Positions 8,312-17,277 of a stretch of 55,957 nt of DNA are shown one piece after another (the stretch's first letter is position 1; every line of letters begins with the position of its first letter). The notes below the pieces were generated by a model. That model searched no databases. It saw nothing but the letters and a program-made list of their open reading frames with translations, and had not been told where the DNA came from. The stretch comes from Chlamydiota bacterium (GTDB taxonomy: Bacteria > Chlamydiota > Chlamydiia > Chlamydiales > SM23-39): contig DAIDIZ010000024.1 of NCBI GenBank assembly GCA_027451585.1, forward strand, positions 1 through 55,957, in the 5' to 3' direction. The position numbers were made by a program, and so were the translations under genes.

Positions 8312-8719
8312 ATGGTTAGAAATGAGTCTCGCTCTTCAAGTGGCAATGGTTCTCAATTGGGTTTGTGTGAACTTCTAGACCTACAAGATCCTTTCGCAAT
8401 TCTTTTTCCCGAACTCGCTCAATGGAAGAATAGAGAGGACGTTTATTCTCGGATAAGAGATTGTTGGTTCCGAAAAGACCCCTGTCTTGATTTTACCGGC
8501 TGTTCTCTTTCGGAGTTCCCGCCCGAGCTCCAAAAGTTTTGCTGGGTCAATACAATCAATTTAAACGGCGCTTATTTCCGTAAAATTTTCTACCGTCTAC
8601 CCCAACTTCCTCCTCGTGTGGCTCCCAACGAGCTCCGGATAGCACCAGAAAGGACAATGTTCCGTCACTTGGCTCATCCTCTTCAAGACCCTTCATTGAT
8701 TACATGGGAGATTAGGTAG
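8312..8719 (+). CDS. Short leucine-rich-repeat-like hypothetical protein
   Basis: A 135-residue protein starting 20 bp after uup. The middle (about residues 54–100) reads like two degenerate leucine-rich repeats: LDFTGCSLSEFPPELQKF followed by a stretch containing INLNGAYF and LPQLPP. Environmental chlamydiae carry many LRR proteins that are candidate host-directed effectors, but this one has too few repeats for a solenoid and may be a remnant. No signal peptide is evident. No clear ribosome binding site precedes the ATG, so it may be translated by read-on from uup or may not be expressed. Confidence 0.45.
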   Translation: MVRNESRSSSGNGSQLGLCELLDLQDPFAILFPELAQWKNREDVYSRIRDCWFRKDPCLDFTGCSLSEFPPELQKFCWVNTINLNGAYFRKIFYRLPQLPPRVAPNELRIAPERTMFRHLAHPLQDPSLITWEIR

Positions 8720-8768
8720 TACATAATGTAATTAAGCTTCTTTTTAAAGGGCGCAATTACACTATGTA
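8720..8768. repeat. Palindrome between convergent genes
   Basis: The left arm TACATAATGTAATT (8720–8733) and right arm AATTACACTATGTA (8755–8768) pair over 14 bp with one mismatch around a 21-nt loop. It lies between the convergent ends at 8719 and 8778. There is no run of T after the stem on either strand, so it is not a standard intrinsic terminator. Like the other elements in this window it begins TAC and ends GTA, but TA duplications are not evident. Confidence 0.6.
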
Positions 8769-8777
8769 TTAGGTTTC

Positions 8778-9908
8778 TCAGGAAAAGAAACTCTTGATTT
8801 TTCTTATGAGAAGAACCCCCTGTTCAACGATCCAAAAGAGAGGTCTTCCTATGATTTTTCGGAAGAGTTCTCCTACAAAGGAAATTGAGTTTCTTCGTTG
8901 ATTATTGAGGAGTCGATCGAGCTTTTCTGGATCTTTGTATTGAGTCACCTTATACGTTGTCGGAAAAGAGGGGAAAATGCGTGTAGAATGGAGTCTAATT
9001 TCAAACCGATCCTGCTCAGGAAACTCGATATGGAAAAGTTCTGTCTGTAGAAGAGAATCTCTCGCTTGACATCCCAGATGTCTTTCTCCAAAGTGGGGAA
9101 CTGGGTCCCCCATGATTTGGAAAAATTGTAGGGATAAAGGCTCTTCTAGAGGAGTATTTTGAAGGTTTTTTGCAAATCGGTCCGTGATGGCAGAAGAGAT
9201 TCCGGGACTGCTGTGGAACACTCCTTGAGATACATTTCTGAAGTGTTCTGCAATAAATAGTTCTGCGTGAGCTCCTCCTAGACTAAAACCTGAAACTTTA
9301 ATTTTTTGCTTAGGGTTTCGGAAAGTTGGATCGTTCATCAAATTTTCGAGAGCTTCTTTACAGCTATTCCATCCCCGTTCTCCTAATCCATGATCGAGAT
9401 CATTCTGGACAGATTCTAGTCCCTGATGTCCTGCGATCACGTCGGGCTGGGTTCCTCGGAAAATCAAAAACGGTGAAAGGCCGTCTTGCTCTGGCGCAAG
9501 GGCGATAGCGACAAGTCCTTCTTTTTCAATCCTTGAATGAACTCTATAGACGGCTGTCCCTTCTCTCCCAGGAAGTTCAATTTTTGTATTTACAGGTAGG
9601 TCTTTAAAGGCTTTGTCCTTCACAAAATCTTCTAGCCAACCATTGATCGGATCGGTAACCCAGTTGCCATCTTCTTGAATACCAAGAAAATTCTTTGCCC
9701 AAGGCGCTTGGGAAAAAGAGGGCTCAACCCAAGAAATCTCTTCTCTATGCGGAATAGGTTTCAATTTGTCTAGCAAATGCTTCGCCGCGGGAAATAGGGC
9801 TTCTAGATAGTTTGCGGAGAATTTTGTAGCTTTCTGAGTGCTCGATTGTTCCGTAGTGAGGGTAAAAAGAGATTTGCTGAGTAAGTTGAATATTCTTGTT
9901 ATTATCAT
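8778..9908 (-). CDS. Lipase class 3-like alpha/beta hydrolase
   Basis: A 376-residue putative triacylglycerol lipase or phospholipase. The nucleophile elbow is VSGFSLGGAHAEL (GxSxGG). The upstream oxyanion strand is FLIFRGTQPD, equivalent to the FRGT motif of class 3 lipases. A candidate catalytic Asp lies in IMGDPVPHFG and a candidate His in RLHSTRIF. The N-terminal ~130 residues are unassigned. The C-terminus has a hydrophobic stretch (PLFWIVEQGVLLIRKI) that could touch a membrane. No classical signal peptide is seen. It stands alone, convergent with the gene at 8312. Environmental chlamydiae carry several such lipase-like proteins; substrate unknown. Confidence 0.65.
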   Translation of the reverse strand: MIITRIFNLLSKSLFTLTTEQSSTQKATKFSANYLEALFPAAKHLLDKLKPIPHREEISWVEPSFSQAPWAKNFLGIQEDGNWVTDPINGWLEDFVKDKAFKDLPVNTKIELPGREGTAVYRVHSRIEKEGLVAIALAPEQDGLSPFLIFRGTQPDVIAGHQGLESVQNDLDHGLGERGWNSCKEALENLMNDPTFRNPKQKIKVSGFSLGGAHAELFIAEHFRNVSQGVFHSSPGISSAITDRFAKNLQNTPLEEPLSLQFFQIMGDPVPHFGERHLGCQARDSLLQTELFHIEFPEQDRFEIRLHSTRIFPSFPTTYKVTQYKDPEKLDRLLNNQRRNSISFVGELFRKIIGRPLFWIVEQGVLLIRKIKSFFS

Positions 9909-9986
9909 TTTTGTTTACCTTTTTATATATTGTAATTCTTTTGTTGTTTTTTGTGTTATTATAAATAAATATTGAGAATGGTTGTT

Positions 9987-10004
9987 CCGGAAATGATTCA
10001 AAAG
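9987..10004. repeat. Partial copy of foldback family B terminus
   Basis: The 18 bases CCGGAAATGATTCAAAAG are identical to positions 24715–24732, one terminus of the 165-bp element at 24713–24877. No matching opposite terminus follows, so this is a solo end or a decayed copy, 23 bp from the family A element at 10028. Confidence 0.6.
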
Positions 10005-10027
10005 ACGCCCGTCAGATGAAGGCTCTA

Positions 10028-10088
10028 TACTTGTTCCACTCCAAAGATCCGATTTAAAGCTATTAAAAAAATTGGGGTGGAACGAGTA
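10028..10088. mobile_element. Foldback element, family A (61 bp), at the prmA 3' end
   Basis: The element starts TACTTGTTCCACTCCAA and ends with the complement of TACTCGTTCCACCCCAA. It is flanked by TA at 10026–10027 and 10089–10090, the expected duplication for IS630-type transposition. Related copies are at 23628 (one end) and 42115–42194. Reading on the minus strand, the methyltransferase gene enters the element and stops inside it. Removing the element and one TA leaves a frame that would add four codons (R-A-F-I) and stop. Confidence 0.8.
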
Positions 10089-10659
10089 TAAACGTCCAGC
10101 TCAACCATTCCCCCCTTTGCCTCTCTTCTAGGGGGGTCCAATTCCAAGCTCTGGTTTGTTTTAGATAGGTCTCTTTTTGTTGTTTTAAGATGCCTGAGAC
10201 GATCCAAAGCTTAGCATGGGGAATGAATTGGGTGGGGTTCACTTCCCTTTGCTCAGGGTAAATCATATTCATCAGGAAGACGCTAGGTGGGAGGTTTTGC
10301 GGGCAGTTAAGTAAAAATTGGGATTGTCCTTCGAGGTTATTGAGGTAACTATTTTTTTGGGCATGGGCGATGGCCTCCGGATCGATATCGATGCCGATTG
10401 CGTGAGAGGCTCCAAGAAGGAGCGCCGCGAGAGAGAGGATGCCGCTGCCGGTTCCAATATCTACAATGGATTCTCCTCGGATCCGATTTTGCATCATCTC
10501 AAGCATTAAGTGGGTAGTAGGATGGGAGAGATCGCCAAATCCGGCTCCTGGGTAGAGAAGGAGGGTCTTGTTTTTCCCAAAGCGGGAGAGGTCGATATGG
10601 GCTTTTCCGTCGTGGAAATTTTCGGCAAAGAGTTCCCATTGTTTTTCCCAATCGATCAT
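10063..10659 (-). CDS. prmA: PrmA-like protein methyltransferase
   Basis: An approximately 198-residue SAM-dependent methyltransferase, probably the ribosomal protein L11 methyltransferase or a close relative. Motif I is [20 protein letters not shown]. The following acidic loop is [10 protein letters not shown]; PrmA proteins also have the upstream block [17 protein letters not shown], matching 'pG.AFGtG.H.TT'. The expected NxxY-type catalytic segment corresponds to LMNMIYPEQ, modified from the usual 'aNil'. The protein is shorter than typical PrmA (about 290) because the N-terminal substrate domain is missing. I use ATG 10659, which overlaps the RecQ stop as ATGA; an upstream start at 10686 is open. 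The last codons (ILVPPQFF) and the stop come from a foldback element. Confidence 0.7.
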   Translation of the reverse strand: MIDWEKQWELFAENFHDGKAHIDLSRFGKNKTLLLYPGAGFGDLSHPTTHLMLEMMQNRIRGESIVDIGTGSGILSLAALLLGASHAIGIDIDPEAIAHAQKNSYLNNLEGQSQFLLNCPQNLPPSVFLMNMIYPEQREVNPTQFIPHAKLWIVSGILKQQKETYLKQTRAWNWTPLEERQRGEWLSWTFILVPPQFF

Positions 10660-12665
10660 ATGAACCCAGGGGCGCCTAGGCGCCATTTCACATTGGCGAG
10701 GGTAAAGGGAATGAGGATGGGTTTATCGCCGTTTTCTCTCAAGGCTCGTGCAGCTTCTTTCAGGGTGGCCCCGCTGCCTGTGTAGTCGTCAAAAAGGAGG
10801 ATGGGTCCTTCGGGGAGTTTTCGGGTAGAGACCATTTTCTTGTGGACGTTGGCTTTTCGTTGGTCGTTGTTGAGGAGTTCTCCTTGTCGTTTTTCTGGAG
10901 TTTCTTTCCACTCTAGGCAGTCGATCATGGGGATCTCTAGGTAGTTTGCGATCTGAGAGGTTGCATGAAGTCTTGCTTTCCAAGTAAGAGAGGGAACCGG
11001 AACGATCGCTGCGTAGGACCCTTTGTGAAGATGTTTTTTGCAAAGAGAGAAAATTTCTTCATCGAGGGTTTCAGCTGTCTGTCGATTTTGCATGAAGTGA
11101 ATGAAAAGAGGGGATCGAAGGCGGCTATCGAAGAGGGAAATCCCTTCATTCAAATGGGCGATTTTCGCAGCGGGAATGACGATGGGTTTTTCTTGAATCC
11201 AAGCGTCGATATTTGCTGTGGCGCCTCTATCGAGAGAGGGGAGGGGAGTGGGTTTACAAAGATCGCATCTACCGCAGAAAGTGGGGGTTTGGTCTCCCAG
11301 GGTTTTTCGTAGGGTGGCCATTCGACAGCCTTGAGATAGCTTGGCATAACGGACCATTCGTTTGAGTTCTTCTTCCTTGATTTGGAGTTGCGCCTCGAAT
11401 CGAGAGAGATTAAGTTTCTTTTCTTGGGGCAGCTTCCGGTAGATTTGAGTTTTCCCTTTGAGTTCTTTGGTGAGAAACCCTTGTTCGATGAGCTCCGCGA
11501 TGATGAGATGGACTCGAGTAGGGTGGAGTCCTGTCTTCTGTTTGATGTCAGAAAGGGAAAGTCCATCGGCGAGGTTTAAGATGATCTCAAAATTGCTTTT
11601 CTCTGGGATAGAGGAGGTGATGAAGTACTCTTGGATGTTTCTGTCTACAAAGTCGTAAAGGAGAATCCCTTTTGCTGGGAGGTTATCTCTGCCCGCACGT
11701 CCTACTTCTTGGTAGTAGGCGGTGATCGAACCGGGAATGTCGAAGTGGATGATGGTTCGAATATTGGGTTTGTCGATCCCCATTCCGAGGGCGTTGGTCG
11801 CTGCAATGGCTTGGTATTCGTCTTTTAGAAAAGCTGTTTGAATCGCTTTTTTCTCTTGAGGTTCAATCCCCGCATGATAGGCAACCGAGCGGATTTTTCG
11901 TTTGTTCAGGTGCTCCGCGACGAGCTCTGTATTCTCTCGGGTGGCGCAATAGATGAGAGCGGTTCCTCCTGAGAGGAGCTGTTCCATGAGTTGGAGTTTG
12001 GCAGCAAGACCTCTTGTTTCAAGAACGGAAAGGGTCAGATTGGGCCTGTCGAGGCTTTCGCGAATGACTTTTGTAGCATGGATCTGCTGTTGAATATCGG
12101 CTTCACATTTTGTATCAGCTGTCGCCGTAAGCGCAAGAACACGCGGATTTTTCTCTTTAAGAGCTTCGAGTAAGTAGATGATTTGTCGGTAGCTGGGACG
12201 AAAATCGTGTCCCCAGGTGGAGATGCAATGGGCTTCGTCAATGACAAGAAGGGAAATGGGAAGCGATCGGAGAAAGGCTATTTTCTCTACATGATCGAGT
12301 TGCTCGGGAGAAATAAAGAGAATTTTGAGCTTCCCTTCGAGGGCGAGGTTTCTTGTATTTTCATTTTCTTCTCTTTCTTGGTCGCTGTTGATCGATCCTG
12401 CGGTAATCCCAAAACGGTCTTGGAGTTGTGCGATTTGATCGCGCATGAGAGCGAGCAAGGGAGAGATAACGAGGGTGATGCCGGGAAGAAGAAGAGAGGG
12501 GAATTGGTAGAGAAGCGATTTGCCTCTCCCGGTCGGCAGGATGCAGAGGATTCTTTTCTCTGTTGAAAGGGCTTGGAGTGCTTCGAGTTGACCTTCTCGG
12601 AAGGAAGAAAATCCAAATCGCTTTTGGAGAACTCCTATCCACTGCGCCGTTTTCGTGTCGATCAT
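10656..12665 (-). CDS. recQ: RecQ helicase with C-terminal phosphoribosyltransferase-like domain
   Basis: A 669-residue 3'-5' DNA helicase of the RecQ family. Motif I is [16 protein letters not shown], motif [21 protein letters not shown] (DEAH with the RecQ aromatic-rich loop), motif [21 protein letters not shown] and [11 protein letters not shown]. The RecQ zinc domain has Cys residues in [13 protein letters not shown] and CGRCDLC. No HRDC domain follows the winged helix. Instead the last ~190 residues resemble ComF-type phosphoribosyltransferases, with [19 protein letters not shown] and the PRPP loop [18 protein letters not shown]. It overlaps the CHLPS hydrolase (upstream) and the methyltransferase (downstream) by 4 bp each, so the three are cotranscribed. 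Confidence 0.9.
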   Translation of the reverse strand: MIDTKTAQWIGVLQKRFGFSSFREGQLEALQALSTEKRILCILPTGRGKSLLYQFPSLLLPGITLVISPLLALMRDQIAQLQDRFGITAGSINSDQEREENENTRNLALEGKLKILFISPEQLDHVEKIAFLRSLPISLLVIDEAHCISTWGHDFRPSYRQIIYLLEALKEKNPRVLALTATADTKCEADIQQQIHATKVIRESLDRPNLTLSVLETRGLAAKLQLMEQLLSGGTALIYCATRENTELVAEHLNKRKIRSVAYHAGIEPQEKKAIQTAFLKDEYQAIAATNALGMGIDKPNIRTIIHFDIPGSITAYYQEVGRAGRDNLPAKGILLYDFVDRNIQEYFITSSIPEKSNFEIILNLADGLSLSDIKQKTGLHPTRVHLIIAELIEQGFLTKELKGKTQIYRKLPQEKKLNLSRFEAQLQIKEEELKRMVRYAKLSQGCRMATLRKTLGDQTPTFCGRCDLCKPTPLPSLDRGATANIDAWIQEKPIVIPAAKIAHLNEGISLFDSRLRSPLFIHFMQNRQTAETLDEEIFSLCKKHLHKGSYAAIVPVPSLTWKARLHATSQIANYLEIPMIDCLEWKETPEKRQGELLNNDQRKANVHKKMVSTRKLPEGPILLFDDYTGSGATLKEAARALRENGDKPILIPFTLANVKWRLGAPGFI

Positions 12666-13720
12666 GAAAGGCTCGCTGTTTTTTCAGGGAACAAGAACTC
12701 GAGGATCCGTTCGACGGCTCTTTGATGCCAATAGAGTTGGGCTAAGTGGTGGTAGGTTTTTGAAAGCTCTTCAAATCCTACTTTTGGCTCCAGACGAAGA
12801 ATGATATCGTGGCGGATTTTACTGTGCAAACCAGCCTCTTCAGGAATAATCGCATCATCGGGATGGTAGATTACCATCTTGTCGCCGGAACAGCGTAAAA
12901 AAGCCTCTGCAGGCGATGCTTTGTAGCCTTGGAGAGAAAAAAGCCAGTTCATCATCGATCCTAAAAAACCTCCGCCAAAACGGAGCTTGACCATCTCTTC
13001 AGAAGAACCAAAAGAGCGGTCATTGATGAGTTTCCCGCAGAGATGTTCGGTATCGAGCGCTTTGGTAAATGAGGCGATTGCTCCCCCAAGAGAAAACCCG
13101 TAAAAATGGATCTGCGATCCGGGGGTTTTCATTCTTCTTTTCACCCATTCAACAATAGAGTAGCCATCGAGAATAAGATCTTTTGGCTCTCGAAAAATCC
13201 CCTTCGAACTGCCGATCCCTCGATAGTCGAAGAGAACGAGATTGCAAGGGATATCGGCTTCGATCGCTTTTTCTAGTAGAGAAAGGGGGGTTTCTCGAGA
13301 AAGTTGGCAATTGCCGTTGAAAAAGATGATGGTGGGGGTATTTGTTTGTTGTACATGCTGAAGGCAAAGAGCATCTAATTCGGCTCCATCAGGGGTGATC
13401 ACTTTTTCGTTCACAACAGAGTAATGGGCTCGGATGGTTTGATTTTCTTCTGTGATCGGACCGTACCAAAAGGTTTTAAACGCTTCATTTACTTCCAAAA
13501 GGTGTTTAGAAGAGATCCGGTAAGTAGCGGGAAGAGTGATTCTTCTCGCGATCAATTTGATCGCATAATTGGCTATCCGGATGAGGCCTATCTCAAAATA
13601 CACGCAGGAAATGATGTTGAGCGCAATTTTCAGGATTCTGGAAAGAAGATCGTCTTCTGAACGCAGGGGGGCTGTTTCTTCACTCCATTCAACGAGGAAA
13701 GGGGATTGTTCAATTTTCAT
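12662..13720 (-). CDS. CHLPS-type alpha/beta hydrolase (DUF818 family)
   Basis: A 352-residue protein of the chlamydial CHLPS 43 kDa family, a lineage-restricted alpha/beta hydrolase. The nucleophile motif is [15 protein letters not shown] preceding strand/loop, [19 protein letters not shown], and the block [13 protein letters not shown] fit the hydrolase fold; [13 protein letters not shown] could hold the catalytic acid, and a late His (HHLAQLYWH) could complete the triad. A hydrophobic segment near residues 33–52 ([18 protein letters not shown] region) may anchor it to the membrane. The substrate is unknown. It lies 3 bp after rlmD and overlaps recQ, so it is likely in one transcript with them. 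Confidence 0.8.
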   Translation of the reverse strand: MKIEQSPFLVEWSEETAPLRSEDDLLSRILKIALNIISCVYFEIGLIRIANYAIKLIARRITLPATYRISSKHLLEVNEAFKTFWYGPITEENQTIRAHYSVVNEKVITPDGAELDALCLQHVQQTNTPTIIFFNGNCQLSRETPLSLLEKAIEADIPCNLVLFDYRGIGSSKGIFREPKDLILDGYSIVEWVKRRMKTPGSQIHFYGFSLGGAIASFTKALDTEHLCGKLINDRSFGSSEEMVKLRFGGGFLGSMMNWLFSLQGYKASPAEAFLRCSGDKMVIYHPDDAIIPEEAGLHSKIRHDIILRLEPKVGFEELSKTYHHLAQLYWHQRAVERILEFLFPEKTASLS

Positions 13721-13723
13721 TTT

Positions 13724-15127
13724 TCACCCTTTTTGTAGTTTTACAATAGTTTCAACATGAGAAGTTTGTGGAAACATATCAAAAGGCTCCACATGAACTA
13801 TGGTATAGCCAGCCTCTTTAAGCAGGCTAAGATCTCTTGCTAAAGTGGCCGGATCACATGAGATATAGAGGAGTGTTTTGATCTGTTTTTTGATGATTTT
13901 TTGTAAAAATAGAGGATCTGCTCCTTTACGAGGAGGGTTGATGAGGGCGATATCAATGGATCTGAGCTGATCGATTTCCTGTTCGGCCTTTCCAAGAATA
14001 AAGGAAGCGTTCAAAATTCCGTTTCTCTTCCCATTTTCTCTTGCGTCTTGAATTGCCTTTGGGATGCACTCGATCCCGATCGTTTTTTTGGCTTGCTTTG
14101 CAAAAAGAAGACAGAGAGTTCCCACTCCACAGTAAGCATCGAGAACGGTGTCGGTTTTCCTGACGCAAGAAAGCTCTAAGGCTTTTTGATAGAGTTGTTC
14201 GGCCTGCTTGGGATTTACTTGAAAAAACGATTCGGCAGAGATCGAAAAGCGAAGGCCTAAGATCTCTTCCTCGATGGTGGGGCTCCCTATTAAAACGGTC
14301 CCTTGAGAGCCCAGGATTACATTCGTTTCTTTGGCCTGGATATTGTGAACTACCCCTCGGATCGCCGGGTCTTGACGGAAGATCGTTTCTGCCAAAGACC
14401 GAATAGGGGGAGAAGGTTTTTGTTTTGTGATAAGAGCAATGAGAACTTGATCGGTGTGATGAGTGTTTTTGATGAGGACGTGGCAGAGTTCTCCGGTGCC
14501 AGTTTGCGGATCGTAAGGAAGAACAGGGCCTTCCTTGATCAAAGGGCGGATCGCGGAGTAGATTTTTTCCCCAAGATCTGAATGGATGAAACAGTGGTCC
14601 ACTTCGATGAGATCGTGAGATCCCTTTACATAGAGGCCTATCGCATTTCCTTGCGGCCCTGGTCTCACCGGGAGCTGGATTTTATTTCGATAGCCAATCG
14701 GAAGCGGAGACGCTCTACAGGGAAGCACTGGTGTTTCAATTTTTCCGATTCGTTTGAGGGCGTCGATCACTTTTTGTCTCTTGGATTCAAGCTGTTTTTC
14801 ATAAGCAAGGTGCATGAGTTGACATCCCCCACAAGATCCAAATAGAGGGCAAATGGGATCGACTCGATCGACAGAGGATTTCAAAATGGCGAGGAGTTTG
14901 CCTCTTGCGTAGTTCTTTTTTGACTCCACTATGGCCACTTTTACTATTTCAGAAGGGAGGGCTCCATCAACAAAGAGGGTCAATCCTCCTAAGTTCCCGA
15001 CCCCTTGGCCATCACTTGCAAGTCTTTGAATGTCAATTAAGTGTGTTGATCCGACGGAAGTTCGATGGGCCATTTTATCTGCGAATGATGATCCGTACAT
15101 TTTACAGGGAGCGGGTAAAAGGGGCAA
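13724..15127 (-). CDS. rlmD: 23S rRNA (uracil-C5) methyltransferase RlmD/RumA
   Basis: A 467-codon member of the TrmA/RlmD family that methylates U1939 of 23S rRNA in E. coli. It has an N-terminal TRAM domain (about residues 25–75), the iron–sulfur cysteines in DPICPLFGSCGGCQ, SAM motif TVLDAYCGVGTLCLLFA, conserved INPPRKGADP, and the catalytic cysteine in LLYISCDPATLARDL. The first codons (MPLLPAPCK…) are not conserved in the family; internal ATGs at 15100 and 15073 (before MAHRTSVG) are plausible alternatives. No start has a convincing Shine–Dalgarno. Chlamydiae commonly keep one or two genes of this family. Confidence 0.9.
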   Translation of the reverse strand: MPLLPAPCKMYGSSFADKMAHRTSVGSTHLIDIQRLASDGQGVGNLGGLTLFVDGALPSEIVKVAIVESKKNYARGKLLAILKSSVDRVDPICPLFGSCGGCQLMHLAYEKQLESKRQKVIDALKRIGKIETPVLPCRASPLPIGYRNKIQLPVRPGPQGNAIGLYVKGSHDLIEVDHCFIHSDLGEKIYSAIRPLIKEGPVLPYDPQTGTGELCHVLIKNTHHTDQVLIALITKQKPSPPIRSLAETIFRQDPAIRGVVHNIQAKETNVILGSQGTVLIGSPTIEEEILGLRFSISAESFFQVNPKQAEQLYQKALELSCVRKTDTVLDAYCGVGTLCLLFAKQAKKTIGIECIPKAIQDARENGKRNGILNASFILGKAEQEIDQLRSIDIALINPPRKGADPLFLQKIIKKQIKTLLYISCDPATLARDLSLLKEAGYTIVHVEPFDMFPQTSHVETIVKLQKG

Positions 15128-15211
15128 GGATTTAAACGGTGGAATTTTTGTATTAGATTTCGGTATATTTCTTCCTCATCAAAGAATGGTTTTTGGGGAA
15201 AAGAAAGTAAA

Positions 15212-16672
15212 ATGAGAACGCCAAGTCCTTATAAATTTTTTTGCTCATTTTATCACGTGAATACGTATTTGCCTTTAGTAGATCTAAGTCCGAACAAATT
15301 AGATCGGCACTTATTTAAAAATGAACATCCGAAAGAGGCTGCCATCGCACAGAGGTTAATCTCTGTACCAGAGGTTCAACAAATTCTGTCGTCTCCTCTC
15401 GCTTATGAGATGGATAAGATCCGGGAAAGAAATGCGATTCTCGAAAAATATGGCTTTAAACTGCTGAGCAGTAAACCAGGTGGGGATGGCAACAGCGTTC
15501 CTTTCTATAGCGTCAGTGAGCATGGAGAATTGCCAGGCTGGATCATCAAGTCGGGCGCTATTAGAGTCACAGAGGACCGGTTTGTTGTAGGACCTCATGA
15601 CGATAGAAACGAAATGGTTTTTTTTACTGCGGAAGATAGTCTTCTCAGAATAGCCATGGTGGAACGGATCAAACAGATAGCTGAGGAATGCAATATTGAG
15701 GTAGTGATTCCGAAGAAAAAATTGGTTGAGTATGCGAATCTGGAGGGGGTGACAGAACCTACCAGGAGATACTGCGTCATTTGTGAAAAGATAGAGGTTT
15801 TAAGCGTTGAAGATACGGTGGAAGCGATTAAAGCGATGAAAGCAGATCAGCAAAGAGAAACTGCCAGAAAAATAGCGACTCTAGTGAAAAAAGTGGGTTT
15901 TGTCGATGCCTCTTTCCACAATATTCGCTTAACACCGAATGGGAAAATTGCTGTGATCGATACTGAGCCAGCAGGCCTCCTGATGGTAAAGCAGCCAGGA
16001 TACGAACCTGGTTTATTAGATTCATGGTCAATCCCGAGAGGGGCAAGCGTGGAAAAATGTGGAAGAATTGGTTTGTTTTCTCTGATGGGGCAAACATTGA
16101 AAGGATGTAGTCTTACGGGTAAAGATAAATCCGATGCACTGGAGTGTGAACCTGGCTTAGAAATTTTCCGCAAAGAGGTAGAAACTCACTATCAAAAAGC
16201 GGTGTGTCCAAAGTTGTCAAAAGAACGGATTGTACTCAGTATTGTGAGCCTTGGAATTCTTCCTCTGATCTATGCAATTATAGCGCTAGTAAAAACAATA
16301 CGTGCTGAAAACGCCTTCGATAAATTAATGGGCATAGATCGGAAGGCTTACAACACATTCTCCAACAATACTGGCTCTCTTCATCGTAAGGAATGGGAGT
16401 CTTTACAACAAGAGGCAATTGCAATCGACACAGCTGCTGCAAATCGTTCCTTTCCAAGCGAGATGGAGCGAGATCTATTTGCAAGAGAACATCAAGTAAA
16501 AATAGAGCAATTCAAAAATAAAGTAGAGAGGTTCAAACGACACGGTCGGAAAGAATTCGAAAAATACCAACGAGAAAGAGTTCCTGTTGTGAGGGATTTA
16601 TTTGCTTCTATTGAGTCTGTCCCCTACACATTTGGTTCATCTGTAGCGCTGGCAGCATTTCGAATCTCTTAA
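15212..16672 (+). CDS. Divergent protein-kinase-like membrane protein
   Basis: A 486-residue protein I cannot assign to a named family. The N-terminal two thirds look like a degenerate kinase fold. A candidate ATP-binding lysine is K113 in GWIIKSG. A hinge-like strand is RYCVICEKIEVL. A catalytic-loop-like VDASFHNIRLTPNGK has D232 and N237. The metal-binding equivalent of DFG is IDTEP (D250). Around residues 340–363 is a strong transmembrane segment (LSIVSLGILPLIYAIIALVK). The C-terminal ~115 residues are helical and charged (coiled-coil-like). Such a layout would suit an effector or inclusion-associated membrane protein, but that is inference. It is divergent from rlmD and convergent with the DUF2147 gene. 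Confidence 0.5.
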   Translation: MRTPSPYKFFCSFYHVNTYLPLVDLSPNKLDRHLFKNEHPKEAAIAQRLISVPEVQQILSSPLAYEMDKIRERNAILEKYGFKLLSSKPGGDGNSVPFYSVSEHGELPGWIIKSGAIRVTEDRFVVGPHDDRNEMVFFTAEDSLLRIAMVERIKQIAEECNIEVVIPKKKLVEYANLEGVTEPTRRYCVICEKIEVLSVEDTVEAIKAMKADQQRETARKIATLVKKVGFVDASFHNIRLTPNGKIAVIDTEPAGLLMVKQPGYEPGLLDSWSIPRGASVEKCGRIGLFSLMGQTLKGCSLTGKDKSDALECEPGLEIFRKEVETHYQKAVCPKLSKERIVLSIVSLGILPLIYAIIALVKTIRAENAFDKLMGIDRKAYNTFSNNTGSLHRKEWESLQQEAIAIDTAAANRSFPSEMERDLFAREHQVKIEQFKNKVERFKRHGRKEFEKYQRERVPVVRDLFASIESVPYTFGSSVALAAFRIS

Positions 16673-16694
16673 ATCTCATCGACTTCGATGGGGT

Positions 16695-17186
16695 CTAAAT
16701 TTCGGGGATAACGGGAACAAAAGTCTTCGTGTCGGGGAGTTTAAAATGAGCAGGGAGATCCTGCTTTGAAATGGGCTGCCATGTCTGGCTTCGGCCGAAG
16801 ATTAAAAGCTTTCCTCGGACGATGAGATTTTCGCCATCTCTCCACAGTTCTGCTTTGTAAACATCGCCATGTTCTGGATCTAAGATTTTTCCTTTGAATT
16901 TGGTTCCTGCATCTTCTAAGAACCAAATGATATCAAGACCGCTGTAGTAGGGAGAGTCTTTAAGTCCGGGAGCTTTCTCGACGGGTTTGTAGATGCTATC
17001 TTTGATGCTTCCTTTTTCATCGAAGGAGGCGATGATTCTTCCGTAGTAAAGAGAATCGTATTCATAGATGGCGATGATGCTCTGAGCAACTCCATTTTCG
17101 TTGATCGTTTTCCAAAATCCGCTAATATCCGCAGCCGCATACATCAGATTGAAAAAGAAGAGGAATAGGATGAATAATCTGTTCAT
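16695..17186 (-). CDS. DUF2147 family exported protein
   Basis: A 163-residue periplasmic protein. The signal peptide is MNRLFILFLFFFNLMYAAA, followed directly by the mature start DISGFWKTINENG, typical of DUF2147 proteins, which begin 'GxWk'. Further family blocks are LYYGRIIAS, YYSGLDIIWFL and WRDGENLIVRGKLL (predicted beta-barrel, lipocalin-like). I choose ATG 17186 because it opens the signal peptide; an in-frame ATG at 17231 would add 15 unrelated residues. DUF2147 proteins have no proven function. The gene is divergent from the exported protein at 17278. Confidence 0.85.
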   Translation of the reverse strand: MNRLFILFLFFFNLMYAAADISGFWKTINENGVAQSIIAIYEYDSLYYGRIIASFDEKGSIKDSIYKPVEKAPGLKDSPYYSGLDIIWFLEDAGTKFKGKILDPEHGDVYKAELWRDGENLIVRGKLLIFGRSQTWQPISKQDLPAHFKLPDTKTFVPVIPEI

Positions 17187-17277
17187 AAAATTTCTAATAA
17201 AAAATGTACGGTTTATTTGCAAGATCGACAAAAAAATCGACGATCGGGTATGTAGAAAGCTTTATGAGGAGTTATCT

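Noticed and set aside
10668-10682. The GGCGCCTAGGCGCC-type palindrome near the recQ end as an element terminus
   Set aside because: It is short, unrepeated and lies inside coding sequence of recQ, with no TA flank pattern.
17101-17277. A longer start for the exported protein at 17278
   Set aside because: It would overlap the divergent DUF2147 gene and hide the signal peptide; the GAGGAG site supports 17278.
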